A DNA stretch of 53,328 nucleotides from Kangiellaceae bacterium (GTDB taxonomy: Bacteria > Pseudomonadota > Gammaproteobacteria > Enterobacterales > Kangiellaceae), in the NCBI GenBank assembly GCA_019090895.1, contig JAHRVB010000206.1, positions 1-53,328 on the forward strand, in the 5' to 3' direction. Below, one piece after another: positions 29,355 to 40,453 of this stretch. The first letter of the stretch is position 1. Each line of letters opens with the position of its first letter. The position numbers and the translations under genes were made by a program. Below the pieces are notes generated by a model, which did not search any database, was not told the origin of the DNA, and saw only the letters and a program-made list of their open reading frames with translations.

Positions 29355-32187
29355 AATGTCTAACCTCGCCAGAGCCATCAACGTTTTCTACACATCGACC
29401 ACATAAATCTGGATGATTTGAATCAACACCAATATCCTCAGTACGATGCCAACAGCGTTCACACTTCTTATTTTCTGACGCTGAAACTTCAACGCCTAAA
29501 CCATCTATCTCAGTAGTACTTCCACCATCACCTTTTCGAACTGTTGCTTTTGACGTTATCAAAACAAATCGTAATTCATTTTCTAACTTACTCAAGCAAG
29601 AATAAAGTTCTTCATTAGCAAAGAGAACCACTTCAGCTTCAAGAGACGAACCAATACCACCTTCCTTTCTCATTGATTCTATTTGGCGATTCACTTCAAT
29701 TTTCACCTTTGAAATAGTTTGCCATGCATTATCTGAAATTTTGGCATCAACATCATTTGGAAAAAGCCCGTCATACCACGTTTCCCAAAAGATGGAATCT
29801 TCGTTATTTCCTGGAATATTTGGCCAAAGTTCTTGAGCTGTAAACGACATCACCGGCATAAACCAACGAACGATTGCCTGAATAATATGGTAAAGAGCTG
29901 TTTGGCAAGATTTGTGTGCCGCAGATCCAGCCTTTGCCGTGTATTGTCGGTCTTTGATGATATCAAGGTAGAAACTTCCCATATCCATTGCACAGAAGTG
30001 ATGCATTTTCTGAGTGGCGACTAGGAAATTATAATCGTCATAAGCCGCTTTTAATTCATTCTGAGTCTTGTATGCACAATCAACCGCCCACCGGTCAAGC
30101 GGCAACATATCTTCGGCCGCTACTAAGTCAGTTTCCGGGTTAAAACCATTTAAATTCGCAAGGAAAAACCTCGCGGTATTCCTTAATCGTCGGTAGGTAT
30201 CCGCTGTTCGATTTAGTATTTCATCTGAGGCTGTAATTTCCGAACGGTAATCCGTGGATGCCACCCACAACCTTAATATATCAGCGCCAAGTTTATTGAT
30301 CACAGTCATCGGTGCTACAACATTACCGACAGACTTCGACATCTTTTGACCTTTTGCATCCACGACAAACCCATGGGTCAAAACTTCTTTATACGGCGGA
30401 TGACCGTTGATAGCCAAACCTGTTAGTAAAGATGACTGAAACCATCCTCGGTGTTGGTCTGAACCTTCTAAATACATGTCAGCCGGTTCCACCAATTCAC
30501 CACGACGTTCGAGTACACATTGATGCGTCACTCCCGAATCAAACCAAACATCAAGCGTATCATTAACCTTTACATAATCCTTTGCATCAGCGCCAATTAA
30601 ATCATTTAAGTCAATATCAAACCAAGCCTGTATCCCCTTTTCTTCAACTAAGATGGCAACCTTTTCCATTAACTCATTCGTATTGGGATGCAACTCGTCA
30701 GTATCTTTGTGGACCAACAAACAAAGTGGAACTCCCCATGTTCTTTGTCGAGAGATACACCAGTCCGGTCGCCCTTCAACCATTCCTTCAATTCTCGCTT
30801 GGCCCCAATCTGGAATCCAGCGAACATCCTTGATTGAGGACATTGCAGATTCACGTAAACCATTCTTATCCATTGAGATAAACCATTGAGGCGTCGCTCT
30901 GAAAATCAACGGTGTTTTTGTGCGCCAGCAATGTGGGAAGCTATGTTTAAATTTCTCTTTTCTGACCAGACGCCCTTTTTCAGCGAGAAGTTCACAAACA
31001 GGCTCATCCACTTTGTAAACATGCTGACCGGAAAAATGCTCTGTTTTATCCGAGTAAACGCCATTGGCATTCACTAAATTTAGTGTTTCAATTCCATAAC
31101 CACGAGAAACCGTAAAATCGTCGGCACCGTGATCCGGAGCAGTATGGACTAATCCAGTACCGGCCTCGGTTGTAACATGCTCACCTAGAAGCAATGGAAT
31201 CTTTCGTTCCAAATAGGGATGCACACATTCAATATTTTCTAGCGACGTTCCTGATGCTAATCCAACGACTCGGTAATCTTCAACGCCGTAACGAGACATC
31301 ACTTGATTAACCATTTCAGCGGCTAACACAACGCGTTCTTTCCCTAAGCCAAATCGTTCATCTTGTTCATTTTGTGCATCAAATTCCACCAACGCATATT
31401 TTAGTTCCGCACTAATTGAAATCGCTTGAGAAGCAGGTATTGTCCATGGAGTTGTTGTCCAAATAACGAGAGAAACCTCTCCGTTGCCTAAATCTTCTCC
31501 CGTTGGGACAAATTTTGATAATAGCTCAGATTGATCTCTGGGCGAATATCTCACATCAATCGAGGTTGACACTTTGTCCTGATATTCAACTTCCGCTTCG
31601 GCTAATGCGGAACCACCAACAACGCTCCAATAGACTGGTTTAAAACCTTTATGGAGATGTCCGTTCTGTACTATTTTAGATAAAGAACGAATGATGTCAG
31701 CTTCAAACTGAAAATCCATAGAGAGATACGGATTATCCCACTCTCCAAAAACACCTAGACGAATGAAATCTTTTTTCTGCCCTTCTATTTGCTTAGCTGC
31801 ATACTCGCGACATTTTTGTCTGAACACATCAAAAGGCACTTTAGCGCCAGCTTTACCTATTTTCTTTTCAACTCTATGTTCAATTGGCAGACCATGACAG
31901 TCCCACCCAGGCACATATGGTGCATCAAATCCAGCGAGGGTCTTACTTTTGATAACAACGTCTTTTAATATTTTATTGACTGCATGCCCAATATGAATAT
32001 CGCCATTAGCATAGGGAGGCCCATCGTGTAATATGAATTTTGGTCGCCCAGCACAATTCTTTCTAATCAACTGATACAGATCTTTCTTCGCCCAATTTGC
32101 GAGAGCCTTGGGCTCATTCTGAGCAAGATTTCCTCGCATAGGGAATGAAGTTAAAGGTAAATTTAGTGTGGATTTATAATCAGTCAT
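29347..32187 (-). CDS. ileS: Isoleucyl-tRNA synthetase
   Basis: Charges tRNA-Ile and edits valine. A class I synthetase of 946 residues (E. coli 938): the HIGH signature is in [22 protein letters not shown] in [12 protein letters not shown], the editing domain lies between, and a C-terminal zinc finger CERCWHR...CGRC closes the protein. Its stop overlaps the lspA start. It lies 83 bases after ribF. Confidence 0.98.
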   Translation of the reverse strand: MTDYKSTLNLPLTSFPMRGNLAQNEPKALANWAKKDLYQLIRKNCAGRPKFILHDGPPYANGDIHIGHAVNKILKDVVIKSKTLAGFDAPYVPGWDCHGLPIEHRVEKKIGKAGAKVPFDVFRQKCREYAAKQIEGQKKDFIRLGVFGEWDNPYLSMDFQFEADIIRSLSKIVQNGHLHKGFKPVYWSVVGGSALAEAEVEYQDKVSTSIDVRYSPRDQSELLSKFVPTGEDLGNGEVSLVIWTTTPWTIPASQAISISAELKYALVEFDAQNEQDERFGLGKERVVLAAEMVNQVMSRYGVEDYRVVGLASGTSLENIECVHPYLERKIPLLLGEHVTTEAGTGLVHTAPDHGADDFTVSRGYGIETLNLVNANGVYSDKTEHFSGQHVYKVDEPVCELLAEKGRLVRKEKFKHSFPHCWRTKTPLIFRATPQWFISMDKNGLRESAMSSIKDVRWIPDWGQARIEGMVEGRPDWCISRQRTWGVPLCLLVHKDTDELHPNTNELMEKVAILVEEKGIQAWFDIDLNDLIGADAKDYVKVNDTLDVWFDSGVTHQCVLERRGELVEPADMYLEGSDQHRGWFQSSLLTGLAINGHPPYKEVLTHGFVVDAKGQKMSKSVGNVVAPMTVINKLGADILRLWVASTDYRSEITASDEILNRTADTYRRLRNTARFFLANLNGFNPETDLVAAEDMLPLDRWAVDCAYKTQNELKAAYDDYNFLVATQKMHHFCAMDMGSFYLDIIKDRQYTAKAGSAAHKSCQTALYHIIQAIVRWFMPVMSFTAQELWPNIPGNNEDSIFWETWYDGLFPNDVDAKISDNAWQTISKVKIEVNRQIESMRKEGGIGSSLEAEVVLFANEELYSCLSKLENELRFVLITSKATVRKGDGGSTTEIDGLGVEVSASENKKCERCWHRTEDIGVDSNHPDLCGRCVENVDGSGEVRHYA

Positions 32188-32270
32188 TGCTTTCTATTCT
32201 CTTCTATTTACTTTTTGCTTACTGTTTTCACTAATTAATATGCATTGAAATCGAAAAATCGAATACAGTT

Positions 32271-33260
32271 TTATGAATTGTGAGGACGCTCATATGTTGA
32301 AATCAATTCATAAGCCCGCTCAATATCTTGTTCAATTTGCTCGGTTAATTTCGCTATATTATCAAATTTTTTTTCATCTCGAATAAAGGAGTAAAAATCA
32401 ACCTTTAATTCAACACCATAAAGTATAGGATTGACGTCAAGTAAATGAACTTCTAATCGGTAGTCCTTCCCTTGCACAGTAGGCCTGGAGCCACAATTAG
32501 CAACTCCCCAACAGGCTCTAATTCGATGCTCTTCGTTATGTAGAGTTTCTGTCCATTTTGCCCTAACAAGAAAAACGCCAGTCAAGGTAGGTTTACGTCG
32601 ATTGAGTGCGATATTCGCAGTCGGAAATCCGATTTGTCTGCCTAATTGCTGCCCATAACCTACTTTTCCAGTCATTGCATAGCGACGAGTCAATAATTTA
32701 TTTGCAAAAGCTAAATTATTAGTTGCCAATGCATCTCTTACTAAGGTGCTACTCACTCTAAAGTTTTCAGTACTGTATTCCGACTCCTTAACTATCACTG
32801 TAGGAGTTGGCTCGACAGTATAGTGTTCTTTCCCACATTCCTTTAATAACTGATAGTTACCTTGTCTTTTATATCCAAATTGAAAGTCATCTCCGACCAC
32901 CAGATGCTTAATCTTCAACTGCTCAATTAACACTTGCTGGATAAAATCTGTAGCTCGCATTTCACACAGAGCAGTATTGAATTTAAGAACCAATAACTTA
33001 TCGACTCCAAGAGCGCTTAATTGGAGGTATTTCTCTGTGAAATTGGTAATCCTCGCAGGACACCTATCCCCCATGAAAAATTCTTTGGGGTGAGGCTCAA
33101 ACAATATAACGCAAGATTGATGATTTGAACGCTTCGCTTGCTGAATCACCTTTTTGATGATCGCCTGGTGACCCAAATGAACACCATCAAAATTACCAAT
33201 CGTAGCAACACACGAATCGGCTTGATGATTCAAATTGATCAGCCCACGGATCAGCTGCAT
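32271..33260 (-). CDS. ribF: Bifunctional riboflavin kinase / FAD synthetase
   Basis: Makes FMN and then FAD from riboflavin. The N-terminal adenylyltransferase domain carries ATIGNFDGVHLGHQAII and the C-terminal kinase domain GRQIGFPTANI with the LTGVFLVRA strand. It has 329 residues, near E. coli RibF (313). AAGG precedes the ATG. The products are cofactors of CysJ, encoded in the same window. First gene of the ribF-ileS-lspA-fkpB-ispH run, with murJ 88 bases upstream. Confidence 0.97.
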   Translation of the reverse strand: MQLIRGLINLNHQADSCVATIGNFDGVHLGHQAIIKKVIQQAKRSNHQSCVILFEPHPKEFFMGDRCPARITNFTEKYLQLSALGVDKLLVLKFNTALCEMRATDFIQQVLIEQLKIKHLVVGDDFQFGYKRQGNYQLLKECGKEHYTVEPTPTVIVKESEYSTENFRVSSTLVRDALATNNLAFANKLLTRRYAMTGKVGYGQQLGRQIGFPTANIALNRRKPTLTGVFLVRAKWTETLHNEEHRIRACWGVANCGSRPTVQGKDYRLEVHLLDVNPILYGVELKVDFYSFIRDEKKFDNIAKLTEQIEQDIERAYELISTYERPHNS

Positions 33261-33348
33261 ATTTTACCTTGATGATAGAGCGCGAAAGCGCCGAATTATA
33301 GCTTAGCAAAGCCAACTAAGATAGCTTTATGGCTCGGAGATAAATCCA

Positions 33349-34887
33349 TCAGTCATGCCGTAAATCCTTTGCTCTAACACCGAACAAGTACATACTCAGA
33401 ACATACAAAACGACACAACTTACCACCAAAAACGACATGTGAGTCACTCGTTCGCTCACTGCCCACTCTTGCCAAGTCGTTATATCATCCATTGCGAAAT
33501 AGATAAACAGCAATAAAACGGTATTTCCACCAGCCAACTTAGCTATCCATGACCACCAATTTGCATCAGGAATAAAAGACTTTGTGCGTTTTAAAGCCCT
33601 AAACAACAGGGCTGCATTAAGGAGAGCTGAAATACTTGTGGCCAAAGCCAGTCCAACATGCGCTAACGGATAGAAGAGTATTAAGTTAAAAATCATATTG
33701 ACAACCATCGCGATTATGCCAATTCGAACGGGAGTTTTTGTATCTTGCCGTGAAAAAAAGCCGGTTGCCAAAACTTTAATGAACATAAATCCAAGTAGAC
33801 CAATGATATAAGCTTTAAGGCTGAGGGAAGACAAGTGCGCATCAATAATTTGAAATTTGCCGTGTTGAAAAACAGTCAATATAATTGGCTCAGCCATGAC
33901 GAACAATCCAAGCGCTGCCGGAATACCTATTAAGCAAACTAATCTTAGCGCCCAGTTGAGTGTTTGATTGAACTGTTTAGAGTCATTTGAAGTATGTTGT
34001 TTTGACAATGACGGTAGAATGACTGTTGATATTGCTATCCCAAACATACCGAGTGGAAACTCTAGCATTCTGTCTGATACATACAGCCAAACAAGGCTTC
34101 CTGTTTCTAAAAAGGAAGCAATCACAGTGTCTAAAAGAAGATTAATTTGGCCAACTGACACACCAAATAAAGCAGGCCCCATAAGAGTCAGTATTTTTTG
34201 AACTCCTTGTGAACGCCAGCCCCAGCGGGGTTTAACCAAATACCCCTCTCGCCAGAGAAACGGGAGTTGTAGCAATAGTTGAATGATACCAGCAGCAAAT
34301 ACGCCCCAAGCCATTGCTTTGGCGGTTTGTATTTCAAGAGATGGTGAAACAATGATAGCAGCAGAAATAATGCTCACATTTAATAATACCGGCGTAAAAG
34401 CAGGTACAGCAAATCGGCCTAAACTATTCAAGATTGAGCCACAAAAAGCAGTTAAGGAAATAAACAATATATACGGAAAAGTAATCTTAAGAAGTAGTGA
34501 AGCTAGCTCAAATTTTTGCGGTTCATCGATGAATCCTGGCCCAAACAAGGTGACTAGCACGGGGGAAGCGAACACTCCAACAATCGCCACGATTAGTAAT
34601 ACGATTGTTAAGGTACCGAAAGTCTCAGACACCAACTTTTTGACTTCTTCAAACTCTTTACTTGTTTGATATTCTGAAAGAATGGGAATAAATGCTTGCG
34701 AAAATGCTCCTTCAGCAAATAATCGGCGAAGAAAATTTGGAATTTTTTGAGCCACTAAAAATACATCAGCAGCCCAATGAGCTCCTAATATATTGACCAT
34801 TACAATGTCACGAACTAAGCCAAGTATTCTTGACAGAAATGTCATTGCGCTGACAATAATACCCGATTTAAGCAACTGATTACTCAT
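33349..34887 (-). CDS. murJ: Lipid II flippase MurJ
   Basis: Flips lipid II across the inner membrane for peptidoglycan synthesis. A 512-residue polytopic protein (E. coli 511) with about 14 hydrophobic segments. The N-terminus LKSGIIVSAMTFLSRILGLVRD and the motif FFSRQDTKTPVRIGI are MurJ hallmarks; the Arg residues of the central cavity (RILGLVRD; RRLFAEGAFSQAF) are present. AGAGGA precedes the ATG. It heads the run that continues into ribF. Confidence 0.97.
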   Translation of the reverse strand: MSNQLLKSGIIVSAMTFLSRILGLVRDIVMVNILGAHWAADVFLVAQKIPNFLRRLFAEGAFSQAFIPILSEYQTSKEFEEVKKLVSETFGTLTIVLLIVAIVGVFASPVLVTLFGPGFIDEPQKFELASLLLKITFPYILFISLTAFCGSILNSLGRFAVPAFTPVLLNVSIISAAIIVSPSLEIQTAKAMAWGVFAAGIIQLLLQLPFLWREGYLVKPRWGWRSQGVQKILTLMGPALFGVSVGQINLLLDTVIASFLETGSLVWLYVSDRMLEFPLGMFGIAISTVILPSLSKQHTSNDSKQFNQTLNWALRLVCLIGIPAALGLFVMAEPIILTVFQHGKFQIIDAHLSSLSLKAYIIGLLGFMFIKVLATGFFSRQDTKTPVRIGIIAMVVNMIFNLILFYPLAHVGLALATSISALLNAALLFRALKRTKSFIPDANWWSWIAKLAGGNTVLLLFIYFAMDDITTWQEWAVSERVTHMSFLVVSCVVLYVLSMYLFGVRAKDLRHD

Positions 34888-35054
34888 CGATTCCTCTTAT
34901 TTTTAATTTTTGGTGGCAGCCAGTTGCAAACTGAAACTATTGTCGGAGCTCTTTGAGCATGAATTGCGCCTAAGATTAGCCATATAAACAATGGAGGTCA
35001 ATTGAAGAATTAGAAATCAGATTAAAAGATTGTTCTTAGTAAATAGAGGCTTGC

Positions 35055-36269
35055 TTAAAATAACTCAATATTATCATCTGCTTGAATCACGTCAGTGTTC
35101 TGGACAATGCTTTTGTTAAATTCGTCGAGAATGTTTTCTTGCTTGTCTATCAATGACTTTAGACTCGAAAGTATAAAGCTTAGGACAGAGCGAATCTCAC
35201 ATCCAGCGTCTAATTTAAGCATCACATCGTTAACTACGGTATCAATTCTATCGAGTAAGTAGTCCTCTTGATCTTGCTCCAACCCCATGGTCAACAGGTC
35301 TGATTGAAGCTCTTGCAGCAATTCACTGGTAATTACCTTGCCTTCCTCCCGGCTGCTGACAATAGTCGTCCCCATGTGATAAAGATACCGACGAATACTC
35401 TTAAACGAGTTCAACATATCTTCACTCTGTCGATTGAGGGCTGATTGCGTTTCTATCGAGCTTAATTTAACGTTCACTGCCGATAAATAAATTGGCAACA
35501 GATCTTTTAGCCGACCGTATTTTTCATGATTATCCAACGGCATATTTCGAGCAAGTAACCTAACTAGCGGAAAATTCACAATCGTTCTTTGTCCAAAATC
35601 GAGGAAACGCTTTTCCTTATCAGACATTTCGATGAGTTCTTTTTCAATAGGACTTATTGCGCCTTTGACAGCGAACCAACTAACATTTTCTTTGGATTCA
35701 GTCATTGCGCAACAATCAAGGCCAAATTGCTCTAAGCTAGACAGAAGACTCCCAATGAGTTCGTCGGTACTCTGAAAGGCGATACTCTTTTCGAGAAACT
35801 GAATGGCCTGACCTAATTCGCTAGTCCCTGTGATCGCATCAACGGCTGTTTTCTGGGCTATTTGGTACTGGTGTTGCAATGATTGCCTTTCAGCATTGTA
35901 ATTGAATAGGACTTCGACTCGCGCTTTAAGGTTTTCATTCTCAAAAGGTTTTACTAAATAATCATCACCCCCTACTTCGTACCCTTGCATTCTTTCTCTA
36001 AGAGAAGACCGTCCGGATAAAAATATTATCGGTACTTGGCATGTTTCTACAGTCCCCCTCAATCTCTCACAAGTCACATATCCGTTGATTCCAGGCATTT
36101 CAACATCAAGAAGTATTATGTCAGGCACTTTATTTTTTGCAAGCTCTAGCCCTTGCTCACCCGAGTCTGCAGTTCTGACCAATGTGCTCTCTGAATCGAG
36201 CGCACGGGCAATCATTTTTTGTACAAACTTGTCATCATCTATTGCTAGAATATCGATTTTGTTTGTCAT
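35055..36269 (-). CDS. Response regulator with an unassigned, possibly GAF-like, output region
   Basis: A 404-residue cytoplasmic protein. Residues 4-120 are a receiver domain with Asp11/Asp12, phosphoacceptor Asp55 in LLDVEMPG, Ser85 and Lys107 in DYLVKPF. A helical linker follows (about 120-165), then a region (about 165-290) with GAF-like hydrophobic pattern, and a helical C-terminus (about 290-404). There is no DNA-binding, GGDEF, EAL or HD domain. I start at the ATG at 36269, with GGGAG eight bases upstream. It lies alone between murJ and rpsT, with no kinase nearby. A role in protein-protein signalling is likely; the target is unknown. Confidence 0.85.
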   Translation of the reverse strand: MTNKIDILAIDDDKFVQKMIARALDSESTLVRTADSGEQGLELAKNKVPDIILLDVEMPGINGYVTCERLRGTVETCQVPIIFLSGRSSLRERMQGYEVGGDDYLVKPFENENLKARVEVLFNYNAERQSLQHQYQIAQKTAVDAITGTSELGQAIQFLEKSIAFQSTDELIGSLLSSLEQFGLDCCAMTESKENVSWFAVKGAISPIEKELIEMSDKEKRFLDFGQRTIVNFPLVRLLARNMPLDNHEKYGRLKDLLPIYLSAVNVKLSSIETQSALNRQSEDMLNSFKSIRRYLYHMGTTIVSSREEGKVITSELLQELQSDLLTMGLEQDQEDYLLDRIDTVVNDVMLKLDAGCEIRSVLSFILSSLKSLIDKQENILDEFNKSIVQNTDVIQADDNIELF

Positions 36270-36617
36270 ATAGCGGCTCCCTGTGGTCACATACCGATAT
36301 ACCCCTCCGGCCGTAATACCTGGCTAGGAGTTTATTAAGTAAGCATAGACCAATTTAGAAAACCAGTGACTTTATTGATTAATGTTTGACCAGCAAACTA
36401 GTGTCACCATTTATTGCACAAGGGAGCCAAATATTGGTACTTCCACGAGTAATATCAATATTTGGAATCGAAATCAGAATTTTTAGAAGTACCCACTGAA
36501 TAATTCACTATTTGAGCTAAATAGTCACCACGTGGGTTGATATAAAAAGTAAAAGCATGTATATTCTCGCACCTAATTTTGTACCCGTAACTTATCGTTT
36601 ATTTTTGGAGCAAAGCC
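36270..36617. other. Intergenic region between the response regulator and rpsT
   Basis: Divergent promoters must lie here. The rpsT promoter (36537-36565) is the only clear element. The rest holds no convincing small gene or RNA hairpin. GTGGGTT next to the rpsT -35 box may be part of its activator or discriminator context, but nothing firm can be said. Confidence 0.6.
36537..36565 (+). promoter_or_regulatory. rpsT promoter
   Basis: TTGATA (36537-36542) and TATATT (36560-36565) are separated by exactly 17 bases, and the leader to the start codon is about 45 bases. Confidence 0.7.
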
Positions 36618-36881
36618 TTGGCTAACATCAAATCCGCAAAAAAGCGTGCCCGTCAGGCTGAAGGCCGACGCCAGCACAATGCAAGTCGTCGTTCAATGAT
36701 GCGTACCTATATGAAAAGAGTAATAGCAGCAATTGAATCTGGAAACAAAGAATCAGCAGTTGAAGCATATAACCATGCTGTACCTGTACTGGATGTTGCA
36801 GCTCAGAAAGGGCTAATTCATACGAATAAAGCTTCTAGACATAAAAGCCGCCTTAATACACAAATAAAAGCAATGTCTTAA
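36618..36881 (+). CDS. rpsT: 30S ribosomal protein S20
   Basis: A small-subunit protein that binds 16S rRNA; 87 residues, equal to E. coli. The sequence after the start, [14 protein letters not shown], and the Lys/Arg-rich helices are diagnostic. The start is TTG, with GGAG seven bases upstream. E. coli rpsT also uses a UUG start, which is needed for its autogenous translational control, so the same regulation may operate here. Confidence 0.97.
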   Translation: MANIKSAKKRARQAEGRRQHNASRRSMMRTYMKRVIAAIESGNKESAVEAYNHAVPVLDVAAQKGLIHTNKASRHKSRLNTQIKAMS

Positions 36882-36899
36882 TAAGCAGCTAAGAAATAC

Positions 36900-36928
36900 A
36901 AAAAACCCGCTAATTAGCGGGTTTTTTT
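36900..36928. terminator. Bidirectional terminator between rpsT and obgE
   Basis: AAACCCGCTAATTAGCGGGTTT is a self-complementary stem with seven T on its right and six A on its left, placed between convergent rpsT and obgE. Confidence 0.92.
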
Positions 36929-36972
36929 ATAGTTACATAATTTTATGTGACTAGAAGGCTAATGTTACTTAT

Positions 36973-38073
<1,101 letters not shown>

Positions 38074-38137
38074 TCACTGAAAGTAATTTTGCTCTAGCCA
38101 TTGACTAGACTCAAAGAAAATAACAAAAATACAAACG

Positions 38138-38165
38138 AAAAAAGCCCCGATGTTAATCGGAGCTT
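38138..38165 (-). terminator. Terminator between rpmA and obgE
   Basis: On the minus strand AAGCTCCGAT-TAAC-ATCGGGGCTT folds into a stem with a single mismatch and is followed by T residues. It would reduce read-through from the ribosomal protein genes into obgE, lowering obgE dosage. Confidence 0.85.
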
Positions 38166-38224
38166 CCTATAAACTTTCTAACTGCTGATTGAAAACCCTA
38201 AAGGTTAACAACCGAAAGCGAATC

Positions 38225-38482
38225 TTAGTGAACTAATATGCTTACAGTTTTACGATTGTTGCTGCCTTTAACTTCGAATTTAACTTCGCCGTCAGCCTTC
38301 GCAAACAATGTATGATCACGACCAATCCCAACATTTGTTCCAGGATGGAAACGCGTTCCTCGTTGACGAACAATTATGCTCCCTGCTGGAACATTTTCGC
38401 CGCCGTAACGTTTGACGCCTAAGCGTTTACTTTCCGAGTCGCGACCATTACGGGTACTACCACCAGCTTTCTTATGTGCCAT
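38225..38482 (-). CDS. rpmA: 50S ribosomal protein L27
   Basis: 85 residues, the E. coli length. The N-terminus [21 protein letters not shown] reaches the peptidyl-transferase centre in ribosome structures and is fully conserved here. It begins directly with MAHKK, so there is no cleavable N-terminal extension of the kind seen in Firmicutes. It lies 68 bases after rplU. Confidence 0.98.
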   Translation of the reverse strand: MAHKKAGGSTRNGRDSESKRLGVKRYGGENVPAGSIIVRQRGTRFHPGTNVGIGRDHTLFAKADGEVKFEVKGSNNRKTVSILVH

Positions 38483-38550
38483 TTTATCTCTCCGAAATTT
38501 TACTTAATCTTAACCAATATTAAATTAGTTAAGAGAGTGATCAAATTGTT

Positions 38551-38862
38551 CTATTTACTGATGCTAGTAATTTTAACTTCAGTAAACCATTGACGATGCC
38601 CCATCTGCTTACGACTGTGCTTACGTCTTTTGAACTTAACGATCTTGATTTTTTTGCCTCGACCTTGCTCAACAATTTCACCAGAAACTTTAGCTTTATC
38701 TAGGTAAGGGGCGCCAAGCGCTAAATCTTCACCTTCTCCAACCATTAAGATCTTATCGAAATCAATCGTTGCACCTTTTTCTAGGTCGATTTTTTCTAGG
38801 CGAACAACTTGCCCTTCTTTTACTCGGTGTTGTTTACCACCACTTTGAATCACCGCGTACAT
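38551..38862 (-). CDS. rplU: 50S ribosomal protein L21
   Basis: 103 residues, equal to E. coli. [18 protein letters not shown] and the basic [16 protein letters not shown] segment are diagnostic. It is the first gene of rplU-rpmA(-obgE), divergent from ispB as in many gammaproteobacteria. Confidence 0.98.
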   Translation of the reverse strand: MYAVIQSGGKQHRVKEGQVVRLEKIDLEKGATIDFDKILMVGEGEDLALGAPYLDKAKVSGEIVEQGRGKKIKIVKFKRRKHSRKQMGHRQWFTEVKITSISK

Positions 38863-39219
38863 AGCGACACTCTCTCCGTCTTTATTCAGTATTTGGCAAA
38901 AAGCCGTATACTCATTAGTTTTTTACAGATTGAATAGCAAACAAAGCGACTCATTCTGCTAGCGACCCGTCAAATTAAATCCAACGAATCCCTTAAATTA
39001 GGGCGCGCATTTTAAGTCATTAGTGGCATCCTAGCAAGTATAAATAGCTTAAAACTCGAGATTTTCTTATTCTGGCTGCTTTCGATACCAAAAACCCTAG
39101 TTTTAACTTGACCCGAACAGTTTCAATCAATAGCATGCAGGCATCGTTTAAGGCTGTCGAGCAGCAATGATAGCAGCTTGAAAGCATCAAATCTTACCTG
39201 AATAGTCGAGTCTCGTGTC
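38863..39219. other. Divergent rplU/ispB intergenic region
   Basis: About 357 bases with no gene. The right part holds a probable ispB promoter (39108-39136). On the left, TATACG near 38910 on the minus strand could be the rplU -10 box, but its -35 partner is weak. No known RNA motif is recognised. Confidence 0.6.
39108..39136 (+). promoter_or_regulatory. Probable ispB promoter
   Basis: TTGACC (39108-39113) and TAGCAT (39131-39136), 17 bases apart. The -10 box matches consensus at four positions. The leader to the start codon would be about 77 bases. Confidence 0.45.
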
Positions 39220-40188
39220 TTGTCTGATATTAAAAGCATCACAAAACTAGTCGAAGCTGATTTCACCGCTACGAACCAAATCATATTAGAACAATTGAAA
39301 TCCGATGTCGCTTTGGTGAACCAACTTGGTCATTATATTGTGGCAGCCGGTGGTAAACGATTAAGGCCCTTACTCGTTTTGATGGTAACTAAAGCCTTTG
39401 GCTACCAAGGCGCGCAGCATCACGATACCGCCGCTATCATCGAATTCATCCACACTGCGACTTTACTACATGATGACGTGGTTGATGAAAGCGACCGAAG
39501 AAGAGGTAGAGAAACTGCAAATGCTCTGTTTGGAAATGCCGCTAGTGTATTGGTTGGAGATTTCCTTTATTCCCGCGCTTTCCAAATGATGGTTTCTATC
39601 GATAAGATGGAAATAATGCAAATATTATCAGACACCACTAATCAAATCGCCGAAGGCGAAGTTTTGCAATTAATGAACTGTAATGACCCAAATGCAACTG
39701 AAGCCAGTTATTTTAACGTTATAGAGCATAAAACAGCCATATTATTTGCGGCAGCATGTCGATTGGGAGCCTTAATATCGGATAAGAATGAATTGGCCGA
39801 TGATTTACATCAGTACGGTCTCCATCTCGGCTTAGCCTTTCAGTTAATGGACGATGCTTTAGATTATATTGCAGATGGGGATGAACTTGGTAAAAATGTT
39901 GGAGACGATCTCGCTGAAGGCAAGCCAACTCTGCCTTTACTCTATGCCATGAATCACGCCAGTGAAGAGGGTGCGGAACTGATAAAACAGTGTATTAAGA
40001 ATGGCGGACTAGAACACCTGGAAGCTGTACAAAACCTTATAGAACAAACTAAAGCGATTGAATATACCCTTGAAAGGGCGAAATTTGAGGTTGATAAAGC
40101 AAAGTCATACCTCACTAACATGCCTGCTAATCAATTTACTCGGGCATTGCACGATTTAGCCGAGTTAGCGGTCGAGAGAAGCTTTTAG
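39220..40188 (+). CDS. ispB: Octaprenyl diphosphate synthase
   Basis: Builds the polyprenyl tail of ubiquinone from farnesyl and isopentenyl diphosphate. A trans-prenyltransferase of 322 residues (E. coli 323): GGKRLRP, the first Asp-rich motif DDVVDESDRRRG (Asp85 onward) and the second, LMDDALDYI, are present. The start is TTG at 39220 with a weak GAG upstream; no ATG would keep the conserved ILEQL-x-SDV segment, so TTG is preferred. The exact chain length cannot be read from the sequence. Confidence 0.95.
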   Translation: MSDIKSITKLVEADFTATNQIILEQLKSDVALVNQLGHYIVAAGGKRLRPLLVLMVTKAFGYQGAQHHDTAAIIEFIHTATLLHDDVVDESDRRRGRETANALFGNAASVLVGDFLYSRAFQMMVSIDKMEIMQILSDTTNQIAEGEVLQLMNCNDPNATEASYFNVIEHKTAILFAAACRLGALISDKNELADDLHQYGLHLGLAFQLMDDALDYIADGDELGKNVGDDLAEGKPTLPLLYAMNHASEEGAELIKQCIKNGGLEHLEAVQNLIEQTKAIEYTLERAKFEVDKAKSYLTNMPANQFTRALHDLAELAVERSF

Positions 40189-40453
40189 CTATCTTCTAAG
40201 TGCTATAAACTGCCCTCCGGGTATTAGGCCATTCTAAGTACCCATTATAGTTCAGACTTACGTCGTACCATCGCGCATCAATTCAGGCCGTAAAAATCGA
40301 ACTTCCGACTGTGCGATTTTGGCTACTTCATACTTTCGAATTGCGAACTATACTATTGCTTGACGACTATTGATTGTAATACTGTTAAGAGCAGTATCGC
40401 CGAAGCAATTCAATAACAAATGATTTTGAATTCAATTAAAGGGCCAAACAAAC

